This document shows, in pieces, positions 7,068-16,543 of a DNA stretch of 64,000 nucleotides. The notes under the pieces were generated by a model. That model was given only the letters and a program-made list of their open reading frames with translations. It did no database searches and was not told the origin of the DNA. The translations under genes and the position numbers were made by a program. The stretch comes from an uncultured Thalassotalea sp. (GTDB lineage Bacteria > Pseudomonadota > Gammaproteobacteria > Enterobacterales > Alteromonadaceae), in contig CANMZP010000020.1 of NCBI GenBank assembly GCA_947502355.1, positions 1-64,000 of the forward strand, read 5' to 3'. Each line of letters begins with the position of its first letter. Within the stretch, counting starts at the first letter, position 1.

Positions 7068-9668
7068 TTATTGGATCTGGCTGAACTTAATCCAGTTAAG
7101 GTTCCAGGCTCCACCAACGGCGGTAATTTTAAGGGTATGGGTTCCCACGGGTAAGCTAACCGTACTGGTTTGCGTTTTCCAGGTTTGCCAACCGCCGGTT
7201 GCATCCACCACTACCGAATCAATCAAGGTATCGTTTAATGACACATTAAATCCTTCACTACCCGATTCCGTTGCCAAACGATATTCAACTTGATAGTCGC
7301 CAGCCGTATCAACACGAACCTGATACTCAACCCAGTCTCGGGCGTCAGCCCAGCTAATGTTATTGCCACCACCAACATCTTCTGTTGTTTCAATTTCAAA
7401 ACCGCTCATCCCGGTCCAGTTTTCCGCTTCAACGGTGCCGGGCAACACAATGACGTTTTCGCCAATTTCTACTTCCACACTCGGGTAGCTAATATCATCA
7501 GCATCAACAGCGGCTACTTTGTAGAAGTAATTACTGCTATTTGAGATGGTATCGTCGGTATAAGTGATGGCATCGATATTTTCAGCAATCAGTTCATAGT
7601 TTAAATTATTGCTGCGACTGCGATAAACATGATAACCGGTTACATCGTCTTCTTGATTGGCTGTCCAACTCAGTTGCGCGCCATGTTCATCAATAATTAC
7701 CGCAAAATCCATAGGTTTAGCTGGTAAGGTGTACAAAGGCGATGACTCAGTTGCTGTTAAAGCATCTTTAAGCGGTTGGTGAATTTGATACTCAACACTA
7801 CCATAAAGCTTGAAAATGGCTTCGATATCTTCAATTGGCGCGTTGGCAAAATCTACCGCTGGTACGGCATCTTTACCGGTTACGTCATCGCCATCAACAG
7901 GCATGTCTTCGACAAGGTAAACTTCAGTCCAGCTATTGGCACTGCCATTATCTTTAAACACCCCGTTAAAAGCGTAATTTTTGCCACCTTCAAGGGTGAT
8001 CGCCTGAAAGATACCACCATTCGTATCAGAGCTGCCGGTTAAATTAAGCACCGCACCTTCACTGCCGGTAGGCATTTTTGCAACATCGTTATTGTTAAAG
8101 TCGAAGGTTACCGCTTCGGCCGCACTCCAACGCGTCCAACCACTGTCACTACCAAAGTCGCCATTTACAACCAACTCTTTGCCGTCTTCATCCTTTAAGG
8201 TGATGCTATCAAGGCTCACATCCAGATTACCACCACAACACGCACCGGCTTTCACTACGAGGTAATAAGTTTGCTCGTCAGGGATGCTTGGCGTAATGGT
8301 CTCTTTACCGCTTACGCAAGAGTTCGCAAAGCTGTTATCCCAGCCAGCGCAATCCCAAGTCGATCCCCTGGCAACTAAGCCCATGGTATTCTCAACATTG
8401 GTAACCATGCCCCAGGTGCCAGAGCCCTGACCACCATTACCGGTAATGATTTTATACGACCAGTTTGTCGCCGCCCAATTTAACTCGGCAAATTTGTCAT
8501 GGGTTGCATGGGTATTGGCACCACCAAATTCGTAACCAAGACTTTGCCATGGCTGAAACTCACCAACGAGCATAGGGGCCTGCAAGGATTCCATTTTATC
8601 CGCCCAGGTACAAATGCCATCCTTGCCACTTTCGCCACAAGTTAACCAATCCCGATGGGTTTCATAAGTCGGGTCGCCCCAGCCAAAAATACCTGGGTAG
8701 AAGTGCATTTCAAACGCAACATTCGTGCCACCAAAATCATCCGGATGACCAAAGGCATCGATGCCTTCATGGTGACCATGTAACAGCACAATTTTGTTTT
8801 CATCAACTTCTCGAACCGCATCATGCAACTTCAAAATTTCAGCCGCCATGCTATTGGGATTGGTTCCCCAAGGCTCATTTAACAACCCATAGGCAGCAAC
8901 CGTACCGTTTAATTTGTAGCGCTCAGCAATTTGCTGCCATAACCAGGCCGTACGTTCCTGATATTCTGTTGTACTCCAATATTCGTTTTTACCCGCACAA
9001 CCGGCATGATCATTCCAACCTTGGGCACCCACTGCACCATGTAAGTCTAGAATAACGTACATGCCACGCTCTTCTGCTTTTTCTATTGCCAAATCAAGGT
9101 ATTGCCAAGCATCTTCGCGCAAGTTATTCGGGTTGTTTTCATCCTCAATCAAGTTCCAGATAAACGGCAGGCGAATGGTGTTAATGCCAAAGCTTTGCAT
9201 AATGTCCCAATCGCGATCACTGATCCAGTTATCACGAAACATATCCATTAACCGTTCACGCTCGGCAAAGCCAAACCGGTCATCAAAAGTCGCTTCCAAC
9301 GTACATTGGTCGGTTGCAACGGTATTTGACGACTGGTTCATCATCCAAAATTCATGCAATAACCAGTTACCCAGGTTTGTCCCTTTCAAAATAACCGTTT
9401 CATTTTCGGCATTTACCCATTTTATGCCATCGGTGTGTAAAGGTGATAAGCCGGTATATTCCGGTGTTGGCTCTGGATCAGGATCCGGAGTAGGGGTTGG
9501 GGTTGGCTCTGGACTTGGCTCAATAATTTCTTCTTCGTTTTTCAGCTCATCATTGTCACTGTCTACGCCAAAACAACCTGTGGTATTAAGTAAGCCTAAA
9601 CTTAATAACATGGTTGCCAGCAGTCGTCCTATTTTAGGGCCTCTGTTATGCAAAATATGTTTTGCCAT
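7068..9668 (-). CDS. GH5 beta-glucanase lipoprotein with FN3 and C-terminal CBM6, 866 aa
   Basis: A secreted modular glycoside hydrolase. An N-terminal signal has a lipobox-like NTTGC (Cys32). A Pro/Thr linker (about 52-71) precedes the GH5 barrel (about 75-430) with NLGNWLLHEFW, IRLPFIWN, the acid/base Glu265 (LLNEPWG) and the nucleophile Glu370 (LVGEFQPW). A jelly-roll-like region (about 465-610) follows, then FN3 (about 650-740) and CBM6 (about 742-866). The NLGNWL opening resembles exo-beta-1,3-glucanases, so action on laminarin-type glucan is likely, but subfamily and linkage are inference. It is a monocistronic unit with the shared upstream element at 9777-9829. Confidence 0.9.
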   Translation of the reverse strand: MAKHILHNRGPKIGRLLATMLLSLGLLNTTGCFGVDSDNDELKNEEEIIEPSPEPTPTPTPDPDPEPTPEYTGLSPLHTDGIKWVNAENETVILKGTNLGNWLLHEFWMMNQSSNTVATDQCTLEATFDDRFGFAERERLMDMFRDNWISDRDWDIMQSFGINTIRLPFIWNLIEDENNPNNLREDAWQYLDLAIEKAEERGMYVILDLHGAVGAQGWNDHAGCAGKNEYWSTTEYQERTAWLWQQIAERYKLNGTVAAYGLLNEPWGTNPNSMAAEILKLHDAVREVDENKIVLLHGHHEGIDAFGHPDDFGGTNVAFEMHFYPGIFGWGDPTYETHRDWLTCGESGKDGICTWADKMESLQAPMLVGEFQPWQSLGYEFGGANTHATHDKFAELNWAATNWSYKIITGNGGQGSGTWGMVTNVENTMGLVARGSTWDCAGWDNSFANSCVSGKETITPSIPDEQTYYLVVKAGACCGGNLDVSLDSITLKDEDGKELVVNGDFGSDSGWTRWSAAEAVTFDFNNNDVAKMPTGSEGAVLNLTGSSDTNGGIFQAITLEGGKNYAFNGVFKDNGSANSWTEVYLVEDMPVDGDDVTGKDAVPAVDFANAPIEDIEAIFKLYGSVEYQIHQPLKDALTATESSPLYTLPAKPMDFAVIIDEHGAQLSWTANQEDDVTGYHVYRSRSNNLNYELIAENIDAITYTDDTISNSSNYFYKVAAVDADDISYPSVEVEIGENVIVLPGTVEAENWTGMSGFEIETTEDVGGGNNISWADARDWVEYQVRVDTAGDYQVEYRLATESGSEGFNVSLNDTLIDSVVVDATGGWQTWKTQTSTVSLPVGTHTLKITAVGGAWNLNWIKFSQIQ

Positions 9669-9776
9669 TATGTTCTCCTGATAAATATGAAATTCTTATT
9701 GTTAGGTCAAACCCATCTAGATCCAACCTTGTTGTACTTTTGTTAAAAACACCTTAATGAATCTTGTTGATAGCCG

Positions 9777-9829
9777 CGTCCGAATAATGCACTCGTACCT
9801 CTTTTTTTACCTTAAATAGGTTCGGCTAA
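9777..9829 (-). promoter_or_regulatory. shared glucan-locus upstream element, copy 1 (GH5)
   Basis: CGTCC (9777-9781), 11 bases, TCGTAC (9793-9798), then 21 bases and GTTCGGCTAA (9820-9829). It lies about 110 bp upstream of the GH5 start, in the 358-bp spacer shared with the divergent AraC gene. Copies precede the other three minus-strand units of the locus. The rest of this spacer (9669-10026) is AT-rich with no other feature I can name. Confidence 0.7.
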
Positions 9830-10026
9830 GCTTTTTTCTTTCGAACTCATTGTTTTAGAACAACTATCTGAGTAAAACTAAGGGAAGGGAATTGATCACT
9901 ACGCCATTGATTAAACAACGTGATTAGTAACAAAAAAAAAATTGTTTTAGGGCAAGTAAATTATCCATAATTTGCGTAATATAAAATCCCTAAAAAATAA
10001 CCAACAACAAAACAAAGGATAGTTTC

Positions 10027-11208
10027 GTGTCACCTTTTGAATTCCAGTCGGTTTTATTCAATTCTCATGATGTGATCTTAATCATGACGGCCATGCAATG
10101 TCTGTTTTTCGGCAGTATGTTATTTATTACCAATAATCAACGGGTAAAATACATTCTGTTTTTAACTGGCTTTTTATTTGCGCATGCGCTTATTCCAATT
10201 AACGAGCTGATCATGTGGGCTGATACGTTTAAATTTCAAGTTCGTCAATACTGGATGTTCTTATATTTCTGGCCTTATCTGGCCTATTTTGTCGATGCCG
10301 TATTGTTGTTGTTTTGCATAGAAGCGCTGGTGTTTAAAAATTTTCACCTAAAAAAGCGAGATTTACTGCACTTGCTCCCGCTGGCCATGTTTATGGTCTT
10401 TCTAGCTTTAACTTTCTTCGGCCATACCCAACAACAGCGTATTGACTTGATCTACTCTGAATCCTTTGTCTATAGCGCCAGCTTTGTGAGCTTAGAATTG
10501 TTCTCGAAAATTTTGCGAGTCTGCTATGTGATAGCCTGTTTAGTTTTGATCAGCCGCTATCAGAAACGCTTGCAAGATACCGAATCTAACTTTGAACAAA
10601 GCCATGTTAACTGGCTGAAATTTTTGGTTGTTGGATTCTTGATTGTGATGACATCTGAAGTGATATTGGTTGGTTCTAAAGTGCTTAATTATTATATTAC
10701 GGTTAGCCCAGAAACCTTTTCTATTATTGGGTTAACAGGCAACTACATAACCTTTTTCTTGGTTAATTTTTTAGTGTTTACCGCGGTACGTAACTTTACC
10801 ATTATTAAAAAGGTTGAGGATAAGGCACCGGCAAAAAACAGCGCAGAAGATCAATTTGTTAATCCTGAAATGGCCAATGACATAAAGCTGGCGATGCACA
10901 ACAGTAAATTTTATATGGATCCAGATATTACCCTGGAGAAGTTAGCAGACTCCCTTTCCATATTGCCACGCGATCTATCCATGCTGATCAATCGCCATTT
11001 TGGTATCAACTTCTATGAATTTATCAATCAGTATCGCATTGAAGAAGCAAAAAGAATGCTCGCTGATAGCCATCATAAACAAACCACCATTACCGATATT
11101 TATTTGGCCGTCGGCTTTAACAGTAAATCGGTGTTCTATACCTTCTTTAAAAAATCTGAAGGAATGACCCCTTCTCAATATCGAAAAGCGCAACAGAGCG
11201 CTATTTAG
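10027..11208 (+). CDS. membrane-embedded AraC-family transcriptional regulator, 393 aa
   Basis: The N-terminal 255 residues hold about seven hydrophobic segments (near 14-35, 41-60, 74-101, 112-132, 152-178, 196-222 and 232-255). The C-terminal 105 residues are an AraC/XylS double helix-turn-helix (LEKLADSLSILPRDLSMLINRHFG; ITDIYLAVGFNSKSVFYTFFKKSEGMTPSQYRK). A sensor in the inner membrane joined to a DNA-binding domain is an unusual layout for AraC proteins. The start is GTG 10027 with AAAGGA 7 bases upstream. Its position inside the glucan locus makes it the likely activator acting on the element found before all four hydrolase/receptor units; this is inference. Confidence 0.9.
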   Translation: MSPFEFQSVLFNSHDVILIMTAMQCLFFGSMLFITNNQRVKYILFLTGFLFAHALIPINELIMWADTFKFQVRQYWMFLYFWPYLAYFVDAVLLLFCIEALVFKNFHLKKRDLLHLLPLAMFMVFLALTFFGHTQQQRIDLIYSESFVYSASFVSLELFSKILRVCYVIACLVLISRYQKRLQDTESNFEQSHVNWLKFLVVGFLIVMTSEVILVGSKVLNYYITVSPETFSIIGLTGNYITFFLVNFLVFTAVRNFTIIKKVEDKAPAKNSAEDQFVNPEMANDIKLAMHNSKFYMDPDITLEKLADSLSILPRDLSMLINRHFGINFYEFINQYRIEEAKRMLADSHHKQTTITDIYLAVGFNSKSVFYTFFKKSEGMTPSQYRKAQQSAI

Positions 11209-11238
11209 GCGTCGTAACAAAAGGTAAAGAGAGTAAAA

Positions 11239-11282
11239 AAAAGCGCCCTATATGCGAATGTTCTCACAGATAAGGCGCTTTT
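11239..11282 (+). terminator. terminator after the AraC regulator gene
   Basis: AAAAGCGCC (11239-11247) pairs with GGCGCTTTT (11274-11282) around a long loop that contains CACAGATAA, starting 31 bases after the stop codon. The same CACAGATAAGG word recurs in the next terminator, at 11400-11431. Confidence 0.6.
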
Positions 11283-11399
11283 GGGGAAAGGTGGTACATT
11301 GACCAGGTTTAAAAATCAAAAAGAGGTAACCTTTTCACAATCGGGAAAACCCAACCTGGATAACGTATTCTCTCATCAAAAAATGATCCGAGGTAAAAC

Positions 11400-11431
11400 A
11401 CCTTATCTGTGCATTTACCCACAGATAAGGT
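11400..11431 (-). terminator. terminator after the GH30 gene
   Basis: A perfect 12-bp stem ACCTTATCTGTG / CACAGATAAGGT with an 8-base loop, flanked by AAAA on the left and TTTT on the right. It lies 43 bases beyond the GH30 stop. The 117 bases between the two terminators hold no credible gene. Confidence 0.75.
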
Positions 11432-11473
11432 ATTTTGGGGGAGAGACGTTAATTGTTCACATTAATTCACTCT

Positions 11474-12925
11474 CTAGTAAACAATGGTTTGAATCGCTCG
11501 AGCTGGAATGTTCAATACCGTTTGTTTTTCATCAACAATGAAATTATATTTAATATCATCATCAGTTTGGTTCATAACAATCGTCACCTTTTTATTGTCT
11601 TCATTAATAAAAGAGGTTGCCATTAATACACTACGGCTACTGCTGGTGCTCACTCGCTCAGCGTTTGGTCGAACAAACTTAGAGAAATGACCAATGTAGT
11701 AATAGGTTGGTGTGTAAATTAACTCACCGCTGTCCGTATCGGCATGGATAGGTGCAAAACAAAAATTACTTACATGGTTTGGCCCACCGTGTTGATCCAA
11801 CAAGATATTCCAGTCCGTCCAACCAACCGTGCCACGGTTAAAGTCGTTAATCATTGAATGGCCGTAACGTTCAGCATTTGGCCAATATTGGTAACGATCG
11901 GCTCTAAAACCTTCATTAGTGCCTTCGGTAAACAAAATTTTCATATCTGGGTAAGATTCATTAACCAAGGCTAAATTATCATGCATGGTTTCACCACCAG
12001 CCCAGGTTTCATACCAATGAAAACCAATACCCCAAGCATATTTTGCCGCTTCTGGGTCATCAAAAATGGTATTTGCACGGTTACCAATTAAGTCGCGGTT
12101 ATGATCCCAAACCACAATATTCTTGTCAGCATAGCCGGCATTTTCCATGGTTGGGCCTAGGTAGTTTTTCAAGAAATCACGCTCTTCTTCAGCGGTGTAA
12201 ATCATTGACTCCCAACGCTGTACCGCCATTGGCTCATTTTGTATGGTAATACCCCAAATTGGCATGCCTTCTTTTTCGTAAGCTTCGATAAACTTGGTGT
12301 AGTAGTTTGCCCAAGTTTGATAGTACTCTGGCAATAACTTACCACCTTGGAGGATATTGTTATTGGTTTTCATGTATGCTGGCGCCGACCACGGGCTCGC
12401 ATAAAGCGGTAGCTTGCCACCGGCCGTCGCAATAGCCTGCTTAATGAGCGGAATACGATATTTGTGATCGGGTGCAATATTAAACGTTGATAAGTCTTTA
12501 TCACCTTCTTGTACATAGGTGTGACTTTTGCTAGCAAAATCTGAAGAATGAATTGGCGTACGAGCCAAAGAGTAACCAATACCTTCTTCCAAGTCGTAAT
12601 AGGCGGTTAAAAACTCTTGTTGTTTCTCTTTAGACAACTTGGCAAATACTTCAGCACTGGCATCAGTAATCGCACCACCAATTCCAAACAGTTTTTGAAA
12701 ACGCTTATCGGAGTTTACAAATACCGATATTTCACCTTCGGTTGGCTGTACTTTTTGCTTAAACGTTTTGGTATCGGTTAAGCTCAAGCGCTTATCGGTA
12801 TCTTTAGCGGTGGTATAAACCTGAACGTGTTGCCCGTCTTGTAGTGCGGCCTGCAAGGCAGGTGAAAACATGGCTGCGGCAAATGAGCTTAATAACACCG
12901 GCCCCATAATTTTAGTTGTTTTCAT
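11474..12925 (-). CDS. GH30 family glycoside hydrolase (glucosylceramidase / beta-1,6-glucanase type), 483 aa
   Basis: A secreted enzyme with a Sec signal peptide (about 1-26, ending ALQA). The GH30 barrel shows FGIGGAITDASAEVF, LARTPIHSSDF, LPLYASPWSAPAYMK, the acid/base Glu231 (TIQNEPMAVQRWES), GIGFHWYE and the nucleophile Glu334 (ILFTEGTNE). A C-terminal beta domain ends NIPARAIQTIVY. Members act on beta-1,6-glucan or beta-glucosides; in this locus removal of the beta-1,6 branches of laminarin is the natural role, which is inference. It forms its own unit with the shared element about 106 bp upstream. Confidence 0.92.
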   Translation of the reverse strand: MKTTKIMGPVLLSSFAAAMFSPALQAALQDGQHVQVYTTAKDTDKRLSLTDTKTFKQKVQPTEGEISVFVNSDKRFQKLFGIGGAITDASAEVFAKLSKEKQQEFLTAYYDLEEGIGYSLARTPIHSSDFASKSHTYVQEGDKDLSTFNIAPDHKYRIPLIKQAIATAGGKLPLYASPWSAPAYMKTNNNILQGGKLLPEYYQTWANYYTKFIEAYEKEGMPIWGITIQNEPMAVQRWESMIYTAEEERDFLKNYLGPTMENAGYADKNIVVWDHNRDLIGNRANTIFDDPEAAKYAWGIGFHWYETWAGGETMHDNLALVNESYPDMKILFTEGTNEGFRADRYQYWPNAERYGHSMINDFNRGTVGWTDWNILLDQHGGPNHVSNFCFAPIHADTDSGELIYTPTYYYIGHFSKFVRPNAERVSTSSSRSVLMATSFINEDNKKVTIVMNQTDDDIKYNFIVDEKQTVLNIPARAIQTIVY

Positions 12926-13030
12926 ATAAACTTCTCTTCTCTTTTTTTTAATCGCTAGTTTTTACAAACCAGATATTATCCAATTCAATATTAATTCTGG
13001 AGTAAGTTTGCCAATGCTCGATATGTAAGT

Positions 13031-13086
13031 CGTCCTGATGATGTATTCGAACCCCAAAAACACGATATTTTTCTATGTTTGTTTAG
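13031..13086 (-). promoter_or_regulatory. shared glucan-locus upstream element, copy 2 (GH30)
   Basis: CGTCC (13031-13035), 11 bases, TCGAAC (13047-13052). The outer half-site is weaker here: GTTTGTTTAG at 13077-13086 matches 7 of 10 positions of GTTTGGCTAA. The rest of the 447-bp gap 12926-13372 is AT-rich and shows only this element and the receptor terminator. Confidence 0.65.
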
Positions 13087-13301
13087 CATTAAGCCAACAG
13101 AACAAATTAAAACCTTGTTAAACAGTGCGTTATCAATATTAAAAATGCCATCTCTTGTAAGTAAACCGCCGAAAAATTATCTCAGCCCCCAGAAAAACAT
13201 GATGAGTCTGCTTAAATAAAAACAAACCAAACCAATGAGCTCTAACCATTTAAGCTCAAATGGGCTCAGAAAAACCGTTCTTACAAACACCCCCTAACGA
13301 A

Positions 13302-13331
13302 AAAAGGTTTCCAATTACTTGGAAACCTTTT
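13302..13331 (-). terminator. terminator after the large TonB receptor
   Basis: A perfect 13-bp stem AAAAGGTTTCCAA / TTGGAAACCTTTT with a 4-base loop (TTAC), followed by a T run on the minus strand, 41 bases after the receptor stop. Confidence 0.9.
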
Positions 13332-13372
13332 GCTATCGATTAAGCGCTAGTAAAGAGCTAACTTAAGTCCGT

Positions 13373-16300
13373 TTAGAACACGTAGCGGGCACCGAAGTTG
13401 TAACGAGAGTGACCAACTGAGTACTCCCGAACTTGGTATTTAGAACGGCCATGAATACGCTGATCTTCTTCTGTCAGGTTTATCGCTTCGATAAATATAG
13501 AGAATTCCTCGGTGATTTCGTAGCTGGCGCTCGCATCAACCTGATAGTATTCCTCAACAAATCGAGGGTCGCGACCAGAAGATTGTAAGTACTGATCACG
13601 CCAGTTATACGCTACTCGCGCTTGGAAACCATCTTTTTCATAGAAAACAACCAAGTTAGCGGTATCACTCATACCCGGAACAACCCATTGATCTTCATTA
13701 AGATTAATGTCGTAGTTTAAATCCCCATCAACAATGGTGTAGTTGGCAATGAAACCAAAACCGGTATCCGCAAAGGCATGTTGCCAAGCAAATTCCCAAC
13801 CATCAACGGCGGCATCTCGCTCGTTCACCGGGATCCAAACATTAAACTCAGCAACAGGATCGCTTGGTAAACCGGTTACGATAACTTCTATATCATCACC
13901 TTCACCTGTTACCTCAACGTTTACCTCTTCACCAAAATGTTCTGCGAAGTAGGCATTTAAATCGTCGTTGTCGTATTCGAAGAACGGGTCTCCACCAGTA
14001 ATGTCTTCAACCGCTTTATTGTATAAGTCACCGTCGATTGGCGTGGTTAAGTTATCGAATAAAGGCTGATCTTCAAACTCACTGTTTACAATGAAGTTTT
14101 CAACATCTTTACTCCAGTAACCAACCGATGCGTAACTTACCTCGTCGTAGTACCATTCTAGTGACAGGTCGAAGTTTTCTGACTCCATTGGTAGCAATTG
14201 CGGGTTACCACGACGGCCACCACCGCCGTCAGAGCCAAACCAGTCAATGATTAATGCCCCTTTAAGGTCATTGTATACTGGACGGGTAATGGTCAAGCTG
14301 TACGCCGCACGGAAGATTACATCTTCGATTAACTCAATATCAAAGTCGATGCTTGGTAACCACATATCGTAATCACCATCGATTTGTGAGAAGCCTTGCA
14401 CACTGTTGCCATCTTCGTCTAACTGTTTGTATAAGTCGAAGCGACCGTTTTTAATGGTCCACTCGATACGATCATATAAAGGCACTAAGGCTTGAGATTC
14501 GACATCCGTTCGTTCATAACGAATACCAGCAAACAAGTTAAATGGCATGTCTCCGATTTCACCCACATAATGACCTTGCAAGTACGCCGAGAACGAGGTT
14601 TCTTTTACAACTTCATCAACATCAAAATTATAGGTAGGACAAAAACCGGTCATACATGGGCCACCACCGTTTTCAACGTCACCATGTTTACCTTCTTTAA
14701 GCAGTTGCTCACCACGCTCAATTAGATCTTCAAAATCCCAAGTGATGTATTCGGATACCTGACGTGGGTCACCGCTGCCTTCAATACCATCAAATACACC
14801 ATCCATGTTTTCAATGCGCAGTAAATCGGCAATATCACCAGGGTCGCCCAAGCCACTCCAAGCATTACGCGGGTTCCAAGCATTCTGACCACGGTTCTTC
14901 ACTTCAACGCCACCAAAGCCCCAAGAGATAGAATGGCCTTCATCAAACAGGTATTCACTGTCAAATTGCAGCTGTTTAACGTCCATGCGGTTATTGAACG
15001 AACCAAAACCAGAGCCAGATAATTGCATGTCGTTCACATCAAGCTCATCTTCACGAATGATTTGCCCGTGTGAGTTACGTTCACCCATACCAATATTCAA
15101 GATAGGCATGCCATCTTTACTAAAATAGCCATCCGCACTAATACGGTTTTGTGATGCTACGGCTACAAAACCACTGGAGCCCCATTTACTGTTTGGTTTT
15201 TCCACACCGCTAGAGTCGTGGAAGTCGACCTTCATCCAGAAATCATCACTTGGTTGGTAATGTAAATTCAAACCAAACGATTTATTTTCTGAAACGGTAG
15301 CAAAGCGACCAACACCTTGAATTCTATCGGCAGAACAATTCACGCTATAACTTGTCGGCGAGTAAATGTTCCCTTCTCTAACCCACTCACTTTCACGATT
15401 GGCACAGGTTGGTTCAAACCAGGCCGATAAATCTTTATGTTCGGTTTTTACCTGATTTTCGGCGTAGGTGTAATCGGAGGTGATGGTTAAATCATCGATA
15501 GGTCGCCATTGCATGGTAAATTGACCATTGATACGCTCGCGATGGAAATCATCAATATTGTATTGAATGTTGGTCGGCACGGCATAAATACCATCAACCA
15601 CTTCGGTCGGGAAACCTTCGGCATCCGGATCGCCAACAATAATTGAACCCCATTCATTATCTGGGTGGCTTTCCCCCGGGTTAGCGAGTTCCCATTCTTC
15701 AATATCGGCTTGCGAGACAAAGTTACGGCTCATAAAATCTTGCGTTGTTGCAGATTGTGAGCCGCCGTCACGCTCTTGATAGCTTAATGACAAGCCAATA
15801 CCAAAGGTATCATCAAAGAACGTATTGCTATAAAGCGTTGCAAACTCTGGCGTTAATTTATCACCATTAATGGTGCCATCATCATATACACCTTTGGTGC
15901 TAAATACCGCCTGTTGACCAGGTCGCTCTAAAGGCTTGGTTGTTTTTACATTAACAACCGCACCAATACCACCAGTAGGTACGTTGGCTCGACCCGATTT
16001 GTATACTTCAACGGCAGAGATGCCTTCAGAGGCAATGTTACCAAAGTCAAACGAGCGACCACCGGTTGTTGGCATTTGGCGACCATTAAAGGTCACCATA
16101 TTAAAGTCTGGACCAAAACCACGCACGGTAATTTTAGACCCTTCACCGTCGTCACGTTCAATGGCAATACCGGTAATACGTTGCAGCGATTCGGCTAGGT
16201 TGGTATCCGGGAATTTACCCATATCTTCAGCCGAAATACCATCAACAACCCCTTTCGCTTCACGTTTTAAATCCATGGAGCGTAATAGTGAGCCGCGAAT

Positions 16301-16441
16301 ACCGGTAATTTCAATAACTTCAATTTCTTCATCAAGTAACTTGTTGCTTGCTTTCTCGGTTACCTCTGCGTAGGCACTTGAAGCAAATACAGTTGCCACG
16401 CTCATGGCGAGCAAACTGCGCTTAAAATTTGTTTTGTACAT
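13373..16441 (-). CDS. TonB-dependent receptor (large carbohydrate-uptake type), 1022 aa
   Basis: An outer-membrane transporter that would import glucan oligosaccharides using TonB energy. A signal peptide (about 1-25) precedes the plug domain with VIEITGIRGSLLRSMDLKREA, DTNLAESLQRITGI and ITVRGFGPDFNMVTFNGRQ, then a large barrel ending in an aromatic residue (YNFGARYVF). The size and plug resemble the TonB-Xanth-Caul group found in polysaccharide loci that lack SusD. I chose ATG 16441, with AAGGG 9 bases before it, over an upstream TTG. It is the second gene of the GH16-CBM6 unit; an imperfect stem-loop (about 16501-16535) in the 102-bp gap could adjust relative expression. Confidence 0.93.
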   Translation of the reverse strand: MYKTNFKRSLLAMSVATVFASSAYAEVTEKASNKLLDEEIEVIEITGIRGSLLRSMDLKREAKGVVDGISAEDMGKFPDTNLAESLQRITGIAIERDDGEGSKITVRGFGPDFNMVTFNGRQMPTTGGRSFDFGNIASEGISAVEVYKSGRANVPTGGIGAVVNVKTTKPLERPGQQAVFSTKGVYDDGTINGDKLTPEFATLYSNTFFDDTFGIGLSLSYQERDGGSQSATTQDFMSRNFVSQADIEEWELANPGESHPDNEWGSIIVGDPDAEGFPTEVVDGIYAVPTNIQYNIDDFHRERINGQFTMQWRPIDDLTITSDYTYAENQVKTEHKDLSAWFEPTCANRESEWVREGNIYSPTSYSVNCSADRIQGVGRFATVSENKSFGLNLHYQPSDDFWMKVDFHDSSGVEKPNSKWGSSGFVAVASQNRISADGYFSKDGMPILNIGMGERNSHGQIIREDELDVNDMQLSGSGFGSFNNRMDVKQLQFDSEYLFDEGHSISWGFGGVEVKNRGQNAWNPRNAWSGLGDPGDIADLLRIENMDGVFDGIEGSGDPRQVSEYITWDFEDLIERGEQLLKEGKHGDVENGGGPCMTGFCPTYNFDVDEVVKETSFSAYLQGHYVGEIGDMPFNLFAGIRYERTDVESQALVPLYDRIEWTIKNGRFDLYKQLDEDGNSVQGFSQIDGDYDMWLPSIDFDIELIEDVIFRAAYSLTITRPVYNDLKGALIIDWFGSDGGGGRRGNPQLLPMESENFDLSLEWYYDEVSYASVGYWSKDVENFIVNSEFEDQPLFDNLTTPIDGDLYNKAVEDITGGDPFFEYDNDDLNAYFAEHFGEEVNVEVTGEGDDIEVIVTGLPSDPVAEFNVWIPVNERDAAVDGWEFAWQHAFADTGFGFIANYTIVDGDLNYDINLNEDQWVVPGMSDTANLVVFYEKDGFQARVAYNWRDQYLQSSGRDPRFVEEYYQVDASASYEITEEFSIFIEAINLTEEDQRIHGRSKYQVREYSVGHSRYNFGARYVF

Positions 16442-16543
16442 AATCAATAACCCTTATCTAGAGCGGTAATTTTTATTCTGTTGTTATGCTTTAAGCTCAA
16501 TGCTGCAGCCTGCATTATTTACAGACTGCAGAGCAGACAGCGA

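Noticed and set aside
11281-11541. An 86-residue plus-strand frame between the AraC and GH30 genes
   Set aside because: It runs through the GH30 terminator and into the 3' end of the GH30 gene, with no ribosome site and no recognisable domain.
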